From: Phycisphaerae bacterium
GTDB lineage: Bacteria; Planctomycetota; Phycisphaerae; Sedimentisphaerales; Anaerohalosphaeraceae
Direction of reading: 5' to 3'
Length of the DNA stretch: 33,578 nt
Assembly: GCA_018052735.1 (NCBI GenBank)
Contig: JAGPMT010000031.1
Location: 1-33,578 of the forward strand
Both the position numbers and the translations under genes were made by a program. Under the pieces are notes generated by a model. The model was not told where the DNA came from, did not search any database, and saw only the letters and a list, made by a program, of their open reading frames with translations. This document shows positions 16,547 through 24,841 of this stretch, in pieces. Numbering within the stretch: the stretch's first letter is position 1; every line of letters starts with the position of its first letter.

Positions 16547-16875
16547 AATAGTTTGATATCATCAATCCAGATTGTTCCTGTTCCTTCAACGACGACATTG
16601 AGTTTGATGTTGGCCGGCATCTGCCCCGCCTCGATACGAAATGGCGTTTGCACAGTCGCCCATTCGGTTATGCCGGAAATGGGCTGTTCAAGCCCGCGGG
16701 AGAAAAACTCGCCCTTGCCGGGGATATTGCACCACATCTCTAAGTACGCTTTGCCGATTGATAAATCACTTTTGAGTTTTGCCTGATAAATCAGCATCCG
16801 GTTTTCAATGTTCATCAGCCCGGTTTCAAACAATCGGATCGTTCGTTTCTCCGGCGAATCGCTTTCTATTTTCAA
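16528..16875 (-). CDS. Beta-sandwich C-terminal part of a frame-broken gene
   Basis: This 115-aa frame begins with a TTG inside the end of the upstream frame. It contains TIRLFETG, LIYQAKLKSDL, AYLEMWCNIPGKGEFFSRGL and TGTIWIDDIKLL, the pattern of a jelly-roll or carbohydrate-binding-like domain found in planctomycete membrane proteins. There is no ribosome-binding site suited to an independent start. Reading back past the TTG gives NGNGSLKIES, which continues the domain naturally and joins the upstream protein if one T is added to the T6 run at 16897-16892. It is therefore probably not an independent gene. Confidence 0.5.
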   Translation of the reverse strand: MKIESDSPEKRTIRLFETGLMNIENRMLIYQAKLKSDLSIGKAYLEMWCNIPGKGEFFSRGLEQPISGITEWATVQTPFRIEAGQMPANIKLNVVVEGTGTIWIDDIKLLLCPLN

Positions 16876-17321
16876 AGACCCATTGCCGTTGAAAAAACCG
16901 CCTCATCAATCTCTGCCTCACCTTTTGTTATTAATCCTTCCAGGGAATCCAGCGGATAGGCCTGATGAATGATTAAATCCTGCACTTTAGATTGTTCTGC
17001 ATGTGATATTTTAACGGCATGGGTAACAGGAATGAACATTAAAAGAAACAACCCGGGGATGCATAAAATGCCCAGACATGGTACCCCGATCGCGGCAACC
17101 TTGCCGGCAGGCGACTTCCAGCCGACGATGCCGAAAATAAAGGCCAATAAGCCGCATAGTAGCCCAAGAAGGATAAATGGTGCCAGTACCATGCTTAATC
17201 TTGCCCATGTAGCACTTCCCGACATGCCTACAATAATATTAAAGGCAATCGGAACAAGCGGCAGCAATATAAACAAAATCAGTGCTGCTTTACCAAATCC
17301 GGTGCGGGGTCTGGTCTGCAT
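16872..17321 (-). CDS. Membrane part of the frame-broken gene (DUF4190-like)
   Basis: This 149-aa frame has three hydrophobic segments (about residues 11-31, 39-66 and 74-97), with a GW-SPAGKVAAIGV-type loop as in DUF4190-like small membrane proteins. A short extracytoplasmic tail follows and ends VFSTAMGL at the frame break. The ATG used here (17321) is internal to a longer open frame that continues upstream to 17449 with a SHOCT-like motif but no usable start. The function is unknown. The neighbouring DUF2089 gene ends 2 bases upstream of the proposed full-length start, suggesting a two-gene unit. Confidence 0.5.
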   Translation of the reverse strand: MQTRPRTGFGKAALILFILLPLVPIAFNIIVGMSGSATWARLSMVLAPFILLGLLCGLLAFIFGIVGWKSPAGKVAAIGVPCLGILCIPGLFLLMFIPVTHAVKISHAEQSKVQDLIIHQAYPLDSLEGLITKGEAEIDEAVFSTAMGL

Positions 17322-17462
17322 GGGTTTTTCGGTTATCTCCTGCGGCTTTTCCTTTTGATGGATGGCCTCTAAAAGCTGGCGGTAGTCCTCTTCCGTAATT
17401 TTGCCTTCTTCTAATAATTGTTTGAGTTCCTGTTCACTGGTTGGTTCTATGGGTTAACATCC

Positions 17463-17825
17463 TTAAAGTTTTTCCAATCGTTTTTTGGCTTCGGCCACGT
17501 TTATATCCCCTGTGCGGAGTTTATCCAAAATGGCCTTTTTCTGTTCTTCTGATTGCATCAGGGCCTTAGTATTGGCAATGAGTTTATCCAGCCGGGTGCG
17601 GATAGCCGCATAACCTAAAGCGCTGTTTTCTTCGAGTGCTTTGATACTGAAGCCGGACAGCATATAATCCAGTAAAAACCGCTGGTCTTCGGCTGAAAGG
17701 CGGGTTAAAATTAAGTCGTCAAATGGTCCTTCGACCTTCACGCCGCAGGCGGGGCAACTCATTGCGGAGACCTTCATTGTCAGCCCGCAACAGGGACATT
17801 GAGTAGAGAGCTTAGTTCGTTCCAT
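17463..17825 (-). CDS. DUF2089 family zinc-ribbon protein
   Basis: This 120-aa protein begins with a zinc ribbon (CPCCG and CPACG, about residues 10-28) and continues with a helical domain containing LSAEDQRFLLDYMLSG and LGYAAIRTRLDKLI, which resembles a sigma-factor-like helix-turn-helix. This is the DUF2089 pattern, often suggested to regulate transcription. The C-terminal GDINVAEAKKRLEKL resembles short helical repeats seen with such proteins. I chose the ATG at 17825; the longer frame starting at 17882 would put its start codon inside the -35 hexamer. It forms a unit with the frame-broken membrane gene downstream. Confidence 0.72.
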   Translation of the reverse strand: MERTKLSTQCPCCGLTMKVSAMSCPACGVKVEGPFDDLILTRLSAEDQRFLLDYMLSGFSIKALEENSALGYAAIRTRLDKLIANTKALMQSEEQKKAILDKLRTGDINVAEAKKRLEKL

Positions 17826-17853
17826 ACTAATAATTATTATATATTCCCTGTAA

Positions 17854-17882
17854 ATAATCAAATATAATTTGGTTTTTGTCAA
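17854..17882 (-). promoter_or_regulatory. Promoter of the DUF2089 gene
   Basis: On the minus strand TTGACA (17882-17877) is a perfect -35, followed after 17 bases by GATTAT (17859-17854), four of six. Transcription would start near 17847, only about 22 bases before the ATG. Confidence 0.5.
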
Positions 17883-17917
17883 ATCTACTCAAATTTTATT
17901 TTGCTTTCAGAAATAAC

Positions 17918-17945
17918 TTGCCTAAACGCAGGTTTTCGGTAGAAT
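17918..17945 (+). promoter_or_regulatory. Promoter of tRNA-Leu
   Basis: TTGCCT (17918-17923) and TAGAAT (17940-17945) are separated by 16 bases. The predicted start near 17952 is only a few bases before the tRNA 5' end. It is divergent from the DUF2089 promoter. Confidence 0.45.
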
Positions 17946-17957
17946 CTTATATCCAAA

Positions 17958-18042
17958 GCCCAGGTGGCGGAATTGGCAGACGCGTCAGGTTGAGGGCCTG
18001 ATGCCCGTTTAGGGCGTGCTGGTTCAAATCCAGTCCTGGGCA
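17958..18042 (+). tRNA. tRNA-Leu (anticodon GAG)
   Basis: This 85-base tRNA has an acceptor stem GCCCAGG/CCTGGGC with discriminator A at 18042. The anticodon stem TCAGG/CCTGA encloses loop TTGAGGG with anticodon GAG (17992-17994), reading CUC and CUU. The long variable arm (TGCCCGTTTAGGGCG) is typical of class II tRNA-Leu, and the T arm contains GGTTCAAATCC. The 3' CCA is not encoded. No integrated element or duplicated 3' end is seen next to it. Confidence 0.96.
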
Positions 18043-18082
18043 ATCTTCCTTGATCCGCCGCATTTTATCAAATATTCTAATT

Positions 18083-18116
18083 TTTCAATTGACCATTTGA
18101 AATAATTATTTAAAAT
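18083..18116 (+). promoter_or_regulatory. Promoter and possible operator of the efflux operon
   Basis: TTGACC (18089-18094) and TAAAAT (18111-18116) are separated by 16 bases. TTTCAA (18083-18088) and TTGAAA (18097-18102) form an inverted repeat with an 8-base spacer that encloses the -35. A repressor bound there would block transcription, and the first gene is a TetR-family regulator, so autorepression is plausible. Confidence 0.4.
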
Positions 18117-18154
18117 ACTGCCTAATTAGCATTTTTTTAGGGAAAATTCCGCAG

Positions 18155-18808
18155 ATGTCAAAGCGTAAAGACGGTTTGGAACGTCGAACATTACTGTTAG
18201 ATGCCGCCACCAAAGTATTCGCAGAAAAAGGCTTTCATAATACTACTATTCATGATATCTGCAATGAAGCCCATTCCAATATTGCCTCGGTAAACTACTA
18301 TTTTCGTTCGAAAGAAAATCTCTATGCAGAGGTCTGGCACAATGCCTTTCAAAAAGCTCTTGACAAATACCCGCTGGATGGAGGGCTCGCCCCCAATGCC
18401 GGACCTGTTGAGCGGCTGAAAGCACTTATCCGCTCGCATTTGCATCGGATGCTGGATGCGGGAACGCTGGGGCATGCCGGCCAGATTCTCCTGATGGAAT
18501 TGGCCAATCCGACCGAGGCGATTGAACTGGTCAAAAATGATGCCATCAGTCCCCTCCGCGAACATATTCGCGGCATAATTCGGGATTTGCTAGGAAATGA
18601 GGCCACAGACAATAAGGTCAACTTTTGTGCCATGAGCATTATCCATCTCTGTTTCGGCATTGGCCTCAAACGCGGGAAATTTCCTGCTTTTACAGCTTCC
18701 ATGAGTAAAGAATCGCTTTTTGAAGCCCTTGTGGAGCATATCACCCTCTTTTCCTTGGGAGGCATTAATGCTGTGAAAGAGAGTCAAGATGTATTTGAGA
18801 AATCATAA
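18155..18808 (+). CDS. TetR/AcrR family regulator, CecR-like
   Basis: This 217-aa repressor-type regulator has the TetR N-terminal helix-turn-helix at about residues 13-60 (LLDAATKVFAEKGFHNTTIHDIC through NIASVNYYFRSKENLY). The C-terminal ligand domain resembles the DUF1956/CecR type (FQKALDKYPLDGG, LMELANPTEAIELV, GIGLKRG). E. coli CecR controls export-related genes. Here the efflux genes follow directly, 38 bases downstream, so it probably represses this operon in response to an unknown drug-like ligand. The start ATG at 18155 has only a weak ribosome-binding site (AGGGAAAA about 15 bases upstream). Confidence 0.86.
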   Translation: MSKRKDGLERRTLLLDAATKVFAEKGFHNTTIHDICNEAHSNIASVNYYFRSKENLYAEVWHNAFQKALDKYPLDGGLAPNAGPVERLKALIRSHLHRMLDAGTLGHAGQILLMELANPTEAIELVKNDAISPLREHIRGIIRDLLGNEATDNKVNFCAMSIIHLCFGIGLKRGKFPAFTASMSKESLFEALVEHITLFSLGGINAVKESQDVFEKS

Positions 18809-18846
18809 CAATTATAGTTTGCCTCTGTCTGACGGAGGAATAGATT

Positions 18847-20259
18847 GTGCCGATTGAGAGCATAAAGAAAGCCGTATTGCTTGTGTGGACGGCTGGGCTA
18901 CTGGGATGTGCGCCTATTGAGCCGCGAGGTTTCAAAATGCCGGCCGCTGCGCCGGAAGCGTTTTCCCGTGATGGAACCGAAGCCCTGTGCCAGCGCTGGT
19001 GGGAATCGCTGAATGACCCAAATCTGAACCGCCTAATAGAAACGGCATTGGAGAATAATTTTTCCATCCGCTCAGCGTGGGATCGTCTCAGTCAGGCCGA
19101 GCAGACAGCCCGGATTGCCGGAGCCGGCCTTTTCCCCCAAGCCGGTTACAGCACACAAGCACAGCGCAGCCGGACTGAAGCAAGCGATATTGTGAATTAT
19201 TCTTCAGCGTATTCAGCAGGGGCATCTATTTCATACGAATTGGATTTTTGGGGGCGCATTCGCTCCTTGCGTCAGGCAGCGGTTTTGGATGCCCAGGCAG
19301 CAGCAGATGACATACAGACAGCGGCAATTACGCTCAGTGCCGCCGCTGCCAAGACATGGTATCAGCTGGCAGAGGCCAAGCAGCAGGCTGGCGTCATTCA
19401 AAAACAGCTGGAGATTAATGAAAAAGTGCTGGCTATTATCTTAACCCAGTTTGCACAGGGTCTAGTCGGGGCTTCAGATGTGCTGCGGCAAAAACAGCTG
19501 GTTGAATCCAGCCGCGGACAAGCTGTTCAAAATCAGGAAACACTGGTTTTATTGCAGCATCAATTGTCTGTACTGTGCGGGGAAAAACCCGGTCTGGTAT
19601 GGACAGACACGCCAATGGAGCTGCCGGAACCGGCCGGTCTGCCGGCGATAGGACTTCCGTCGGATGTTTTACAGAGACGGCCTGATGTGCAAAAAGCTTA
19701 CAAGGCGGTACAAGCGGCAGACTTGCGGCTGGCTGCCGCTATTGCCGACCAGTATCCGTCTATCGGGTTGTTCGCCGGCGCTGAAACATCTGCCCAACAA
19801 ACGAAAGACCTGTTTGAAGACTGGCTGGCCAATCTGGCAGCCGACATCACAGGGCCGCTGTTCGATGCGGGTCTCCGCAAAGCAGAAATTGCACGCTGGC
19901 GGGCAGCGGTTTCGCAGAAACTTAACGAATACGGGCAGACAATCCTGACGGCATTAAAAGAAACAGAAGATGCGTTGGCACAGGAAGACTATCAGCGCCA
20001 ATACATGCGGAGTCTGCAGGAACAGCTACGGCTGGCCCGGCAGGTATACGAAAGAAACCGCGATAAATACCTTCAAGGTCAGATGGATTATCTGCGTGTA
20101 CTCGAATCACTGATATCGCTGCAAAGCTTGGAACGGCAGGAGTTGTCGGCAAGGCGTATTTTGCTGGAACGGAGAATCGACTTATACCGCTCAATCGCCG
20201 GCAGCTGGCCTATAGATAGACCCCAACAGACAGCCATTGTCTATGAGCAATTTGAATGA
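18847..20259 (+). CDS. Outer-membrane efflux lipoprotein (OprM/NodT type)
   Basis: This 470-aa outer-membrane factor is the exit channel of the tripartite pump. A signal peptide ends in a lipobox with Cys21 (AGLLGC), so it is probably acylated. RWWESLNDPNLNRLI followed by ENNFSIRSAWDRLSQAEQTARIAGAGLFPQ is the standard start of this family, and LPSDVLQRRPDVQKA near residue 275 is the conserved mid-protein motif. The start is GTG at 18847, with GGAGGA upstream. The order here (channel first, then adaptor and permease) is less common than adaptor-permease-channel. Confidence 0.92.
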   Translation: MPIESIKKAVLLVWTAGLLGCAPIEPRGFKMPAAAPEAFSRDGTEALCQRWWESLNDPNLNRLIETALENNFSIRSAWDRLSQAEQTARIAGAGLFPQAGYSTQAQRSRTEASDIVNYSSAYSAGASISYELDFWGRIRSLRQAAVLDAQAAADDIQTAAITLSAAAAKTWYQLAEAKQQAGVIQKQLEINEKVLAIILTQFAQGLVGASDVLRQKQLVESSRGQAVQNQETLVLLQHQLSVLCGEKPGLVWTDTPMELPEPAGLPAIGLPSDVLQRRPDVQKAYKAVQAADLRLAAAIADQYPSIGLFAGAETSAQQTKDLFEDWLANLAADITGPLFDAGLRKAEIARWRAAVSQKLNEYGQTILTALKETEDALAQEDYQRQYMRSLQEQLRLARQVYERNRDKYLQGQMDYLRVLESLISLQSLERQELSARRILLERRIDLYRSIAGSWPIDRPQQTAIVYEQFE

Positions 20260-20272
20260 GAGGAAATACACG

Positions 20273-21544
20273 ATGAATACTTCTCAATCAGCGCCGCCCG
20301 GAACGCCGAAGCATTCGCCAATCTGGAAGAATTTAGGAGACATTGCCATCCGCTATCTGATTCCTGCGGCCATTATACTTTTGGGCATCGGATTTACCAA
20401 ACACCAGATGGACACCCGTCCGCAGGCAAAACTGGAAAAACCCGCCCTGCAGGCACGGCTGGTTGATGTCCAGACTGCGCAGCTGACAAACATCACGGCT
20501 ACAGTATCTGCGATGGGCACTGTCGTCCCGGCAAAAATGACCACACTTTATCCGGAAGTGTCGGGCGTGGTTCTTTCGCTCAGCGAGGAGGTTATACCGG
20601 GAGGCCTTATTGAAGCCGGACAAACACTGATTCAAATCGATTCAAAAGATTACGAAGCTGTCGTAGCCCAGCGGCAAAGTGAACTGGCAAGGGCACAGCT
20701 GAATCTGAAATTGGAATACGGCAACCAGACTGTTGCCCGACTGGAATATAAACTGCTGGAAGAAGCCTTAGCAGAACAGGACCAGGAATTGGTGCTCCGC
20801 AAGCCGCATTTGGAGGAGGCACAAGCCGCTGTCCAAGCGGCCCGGGCGGCTCTTGATAAAGCACAATTGGATGTGCAGCGGTGCACAATCAAATCGCCGT
20901 TTAACGCCATTATCCAGAAAAAGCACATCGATCCGGGCACACGGGTTTCGCCGTCCACCCCCCTGCTGACGCTGCTGGGAACAGATGAATACTGGATTGA
21001 AATCCTTGTTCCAGTTCATCAGCTTCGCTGGATAGCAATTCCGACGGAAAATTCTCAACAGGGTTCACGGGTCATGGTATTCAACAATGCCGGTTGGGGA
21101 GAAGGGATTTTTCGGGAAGGCAGAGTTCTTCGCCTGCTGGGGCAATTAGAAGAACAGGGACGAATGGCCCAGCTGCTGGTTTCCGTCAGCAATCCGCTGG
21201 GACTGTCAGACAACGTATCAGCACTGCCGCAGCTGCTGATCGGCTCGTATGTGCGGGTTGAAATTGAAGGACGGCCGATTGAATCGGTAATTGAAGTCAG
21301 GCGGGACTGGCTGCGGGACGGCAATACGGTCTGGATTATGAATGACCAGAATAGAATGGAAATCCGGCCGGTGCAGATTATTTTCCGGAATGCGGATGCT
21401 GTTTATGCCACAGAAGGAATCAAGGCCGGAGAGCGAATTGTTACCACAGATATTTCAGCACCGGTAGAAGGAATGCCGCTCCGGCTGAACAATGATCCTG
21501 AAACTGCTGTTTTGCAAACCCCAGACAGGGAGGCCCACCTGTGA
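20273..21544 (+). CDS. RND efflux periplasmic adaptor subunit
   Basis: This 423-aa membrane fusion protein has one N-terminal membrane anchor (about residues 27-45), a lipoyl half-domain (VSGVVLSLSEEVIPGGLIEAGQ), a coiled-coil hairpin (about residues 115-195), a second lipoyl half (CTIKSPFNAIIQKKHIDPGTRV) and beta-barrel domains. It links the RND permease to the outer-membrane factor. I chose the ATG at 20273, preceded by GAGAGGAA; an in-frame ATG at 20237 lies inside the preceding gene without a ribosome site. The stop overlaps the permease start (GTGA). Confidence 0.92.
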   Translation: MNTSQSAPPGTPKHSPIWKNLGDIAIRYLIPAAIILLGIGFTKHQMDTRPQAKLEKPALQARLVDVQTAQLTNITATVSAMGTVVPAKMTTLYPEVSGVVLSLSEEVIPGGLIEAGQTLIQIDSKDYEAVVAQRQSELARAQLNLKLEYGNQTVARLEYKLLEEALAEQDQELVLRKPHLEEAQAAVQAARAALDKAQLDVQRCTIKSPFNAIIQKKHIDPGTRVSPSTPLLTLLGTDEYWIEILVPVHQLRWIAIPTENSQQGSRVMVFNNAGWGEGIFREGRVLRLLGQLEEQGRMAQLLVSVSNPLGLSDNVSALPQLLIGSYVRVEIEGRPIESVIEVRRDWLRDGNTVWIMNDQNRMEIRPVQIIFRNADAVYATEGIKAGERIVTTDISAPVEGMPLRLNNDPETAVLQTPDREAHL

Positions 21545-24500
21545 GCGAAGCATTTTCAAGCACCGAAGTCCGGCGCGGGCTGATTGGGTGGATGACCTAT
21601 AACCGCATCACGCCGAATCTGATTATGCTGATTTTCCTGATTGGCGGTGCAATTCTTGCCTTTACCATTAAGCAGGAAGTTTTTCCCGAGTTTGACCTTG
21701 ATATAGTAACCGTCCGTGTACCCTATCCGGGGTCCAGCCCGGAAGAAGTCGAACAAGGCATTATTCTATCGATTGAAGAGGCAATTCGGGGATTGGACGG
21801 TATTAAGGAGATAACTGCTGTCGCATCCGAAGGTTTTGGAACTGTCACAGCTGAACTGCTGGAAGGTGCCAACCAGCAGAAGGTTTATCAGGATATCAAG
21901 CAGGAGATTGACCGGATTACTACTTTTCCGGAGGATGCGGAAGAGCCGGAAGTAAGTCTTCTTATGCGCCGGCGGGAAGTCCTGCAGATTGATTTATACG
22001 GGGATGTCTCGGAATGGGTGCTGCGGAGTGTGGCTGAACAGGTTCGGGACAGTTTGCTTCAAAGTCCGGGGATCACACAGGTTGAGCTGGATGGTGTGCG
22101 GGAGTATGAAGTACTTGTACTGATTAATCAGGAAACATTGCGGACCTACGGATTGACGCTGCAGTCGGTAGCCGCCAAAATCAGGGCCAGTGCGATTGAA
22201 TTGCCCGGAGGATACATTGAAACTGCCGGCGGAGATATCCTTCTTCGCGTCAAGGAACGCCGCGACTGGGCAGCTGAATTTGCGCGAATTCCAATTATCA
22301 CCTCAGCAGAGGGCTCCATTCTCTATCTGGAAGATATTGCTGAGGTTAAAGATGACTTTGCAGATACCGATCAGGCCGCATTTTTTAACGGATACCGAGC
22401 CATCGGCATCGAAGTCTATCGTATCGGCAAGCAAACGCCTATCGGCGTTTCCCAGGCAGCCCGTGCAGCAATGGCGCGGATTGAAACACAGCTGCCCCCG
22501 GGAGTTCACTGGGCTATCAACAGGGATGACGCTGATGTGTATCGCCAGAGGCTGGAACTGCTGCTGAAGAATGCCTTGTGCGGTCTGATTCTGGTGATAC
22601 TCTTGCTGGGTGTTTTTCTTGAATTTAAATTGGCGATGTGGGTTACGATGGGGATTCCCATTTCTTTCTTAGGAGCGTTTTTGTTTCTGCCGGCAATGGA
22701 CGTTACCATCAATATGATCTCGATGTTTGCATTTATCATTGCACTGGGAATCGTGGTGGATGACGCCATTGTTGTCGGCGAAAACATCTATGAATACCGG
22801 AATCGCGGGATGAACTATTTCCAAGCGGCTGTTCTGGGCGCACGCGATGTGGTAATGCCGGTGGGATTCAGCATTATTACCAACATTATCGCTTTTCTGC
22901 CGCTTTATTTTATTCCGGGATTTATCGGGAAAGTCTGGAAAGTTATCCCTTTGGTGGTCATCACGATTTTTACAATCTCTTGGATAGAATCCACCTTGAT
23001 TCTCCCCTCACACTTAGCCCACGCCCTGCCCCGCAGTAAAAACGCTGTCGCAGTTTTTCTGCACAGCCGGCAGCAGGCCTTCAGCCGGCAGTTTGAATGG
23101 TTCATTCGCACTATTTTCGGCCGTTTTCTGGATTTCTGCATTCGGTACCGGCAGATTACGGTTGCTGCATCGATTGCGGTATTCTTGATTATTCTCAGCT
23201 ATGTCTTAAGCGGACGCATTGGTATGATTTTAATGCCTCGTGTTGAATCCGATGTCTCGGTGGTAACAGCTGTTCTTCCATTCGGCAGTCCAATGTCAAA
23301 AGTAAAGGCTGTCAGCGACCTGCTGGCACAAAAAGCCGAAGGCATTATTGCTGAAAACGGCGGAGCGTTTTTAAGTAAGGGCATTTACAGCAGTATTACT
23401 GAAAACCAGGCACAGGTGCGTATCTATCTGACCGAACCGGAAGTCCGTCCAATCAGTACAAGCCGGCTGACACAGCTTTGGCGTGAAGCCGTCGGGCAGA
23501 TACCGGGTCTTGAATCGCTGCGGTTTGAATCCGACCGCGGCGGATTAGGTTCAGGAGCCGCTTTAACTGTCGAATTAAGTCATCGGGATATCACTATTCT
23601 GGATAAAGCCAGCTCTGAATTGGCTGATTTGCTGAGCAATTTTCCGAATGTCAAAGATATCGACGATGGCTATACGCCCGGCAAGGAACAGCTGAATTTC
23701 AAAATCAAGCCTGAAGGGCAGGCACTGGGGTTAACAGCCCAGGAAATCGCCCGTCAGGTGCGCAATGCCTTCTATGGCGCTGAAGCCCTGCGGCAGCAGC
23801 GTGGACGCAACGAAATACGGGTTCGTGTAAAGCTTCCGCCTGCCCAGCGCAGAAGTGAATATGATATAGAAACTCTGCTGATACGGACACCATCGGGTAA
23901 AGATGTCCCTCTCATGCAGGCAGCAGAAGTTGCACGCGGCCGTTCCTATACGAGCATTCAGCGGCGGAACGGCCGGCGTATCGTAACCGTAACCGCTAAT
24001 GTCGAACCGATTGATGACACCAATCAGGTCAAGGAAACGCTGGAAAGCAAAATTCTGCCGAATCTGTTAAAAGATTATCCCGGCTTAAGCTATGCATGGG
24101 AAGGACGGCAGCAGGATCTGAGCGAAGGAATGCAAAGCCTTAATATCGGCTTTCTATTTGCTTTGCTGGGTATTTATGCAATGCTGGCCATTCCTTTCAG
24201 AAGCTACTTTCAGCCAATTATCGTGATGATTGCAATCCCCTTCGGCATTATTGGAGCCATTATCGGTCATCTGCTGATGGGCTATTCGCTTAGTATGATG
24301 AGTATGATGGGCATCGTGGCACTGTCCGGCGTGGTGGTTAACGATTCTTTGGTGTTGATTGATTACGCCAACCGTCTGCGCAGCAGCGAAAACTTGCCTG
24401 CTATAGAGGCGATCCATCAAGCCGGGGTCCGGCGGTTTCGTCCTATTCTGCTGACGACACTGACGACTTTTGGAGGATTAGCACCGATGATTTTTGAAAC

Positions 24501-24657
24501 ATCGCGGCAGGCACGCTTTATGATTCCAATGGCAATTTCATTGGGGTTCGGTATTCTTTTTGCCACAGGAATTTCGTTGGTGCTTGTTCCCTGTCTTTAC
24601 ATCTACCTCGAAGATATTAAAACCATAATAAAGAAATTCTCAAATTCTTTCAATTAG
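21541..24657 (+). CDS. RND efflux permease subunit (AcrB-like)
   Basis: This 1038-aa inner-membrane proton-driven pump exports drugs or similar compounds. The first helix lies near residues 25-43, followed by a periplasmic loop of about 290 residues. Next comes a block of helices with the proton-relay pair Asp407-Asp408 in GIVVDDAIVVGENIYEY. A second loop and helix block repeat this layout, with GVVVNDSLVLIDYANRL in the position of AcrB helix 10; the lysine AcrB uses there is not evident, as in many RND proteins outside the HAE-1 group. The GTG start at 21541 overlaps the adaptor stop. The substrate cannot be predicted. Confidence 0.93.
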   Translation: MSEAFSSTEVRRGLIGWMTYNRITPNLIMLIFLIGGAILAFTIKQEVFPEFDLDIVTVRVPYPGSSPEEVEQGIILSIEEAIRGLDGIKEITAVASEGFGTVTAELLEGANQQKVYQDIKQEIDRITTFPEDAEEPEVSLLMRRREVLQIDLYGDVSEWVLRSVAEQVRDSLLQSPGITQVELDGVREYEVLVLINQETLRTYGLTLQSVAAKIRASAIELPGGYIETAGGDILLRVKERRDWAAEFARIPIITSAEGSILYLEDIAEVKDDFADTDQAAFFNGYRAIGIEVYRIGKQTPIGVSQAARAAMARIETQLPPGVHWAINRDDADVYRQRLELLLKNALCGLILVILLLGVFLEFKLAMWVTMGIPISFLGAFLFLPAMDVTINMISMFAFIIALGIVVDDAIVVGENIYEYRNRGMNYFQAAVLGARDVVMPVGFSIITNIIAFLPLYFIPGFIGKVWKVIPLVVITIFTISWIESTLILPSHLAHALPRSKNAVAVFLHSRQQAFSRQFEWFIRTIFGRFLDFCIRYRQITVAASIAVFLIILSYVLSGRIGMILMPRVESDVSVVTAVLPFGSPMSKVKAVSDLLAQKAEGIIAENGGAFLSKGIYSSITENQAQVRIYLTEPEVRPISTSRLTQLWREAVGQIPGLESLRFESDRGGLGSGAALTVELSHRDITILDKASSELADLLSNFPNVKDIDDGYTPGKEQLNFKIKPEGQALGLTAQEIARQVRNAFYGAEALRQQRGRNEIRVRVKLPPAQRRSEYDIETLLIRTPSGKDVPLMQAAEVARGRSYTSIQRRNGRRIVTVTANVEPIDDTNQVKETLESKILPNLLKDYPGLSYAWEGRQQDLSEGMQSLNIGFLFALLGIYAMLAIPFRSYFQPIIVMIAIPFGIIGAIIGHLLMGYSLSMMSMMGIVALSGVVVNDSLVLIDYANRLRSSENLPAIEAIHQAGVRRFRPILLTTLTTFGGLAPMIFETSRQARFMIPMAISLGFGILFATGISLVLVPCLYIYLEDIKTIIKKFSNSFN

Positions 24658-24722
24658 ACATACAAGACCTGCTTTGTACTATAAATCTTTTTGTTTTATT
24701 GTTATTATTTTCACATATTTTA

Positions 24723-24751
24723 TTGACATTTATTAGTTTATTACATATATT
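24723..24751 (+). promoter_or_regulatory. Strong sigma70-like promoter of the hyd operon
   Basis: TTGACA (24723-24728) is a perfect -35, followed after exactly 17 bases by TATATT (24746-24751), five of six. Transcription would start near 24758, giving a leader of about 84 bases before hydG. Confidence 0.65.
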
Positions 24752-24841
24752 TATTCTGTTAACGTTCTTTTTTATGCATAAAAATTTTCCTGTTTTCAAG
24801 CAAAAGCAGGATGTCCTGTTTCGTATCAAGGAAAATATAAA

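Larger units (their letters stand above)
16528..17460 (-). pseudogene. Frame-broken gene: SHOCT-like motif, membrane helices, beta-sandwich
   Basis: Three frames add up to one protein of about 310 residues. From the ATG at 17460 (just after AAGG) the start MLT would read into IEPTSEQELKQLLEEGK and DYRQLL, a SHOCT-like helical motif, if one C is removed from a CCC run (17453-17451). It then joins the three-helix membrane frame that starts at 17321. That frame would join the beta-sandwich if one T is added at 16897-16892. As written, each junction is a frameshift. A decayed gene, two sequencing or assembly indels, or slippage at the T6 run are all possible. Two breaks favour decay or error over programmed frameshifting. 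Confidence 0.55.

Noticed and set aside
17958-18042. tRNA-Leu as a possible integration site for a mobile element
   Set aside because: No integrase gene, no duplicated tRNA 3' end and no change in gene character beside it were seen.
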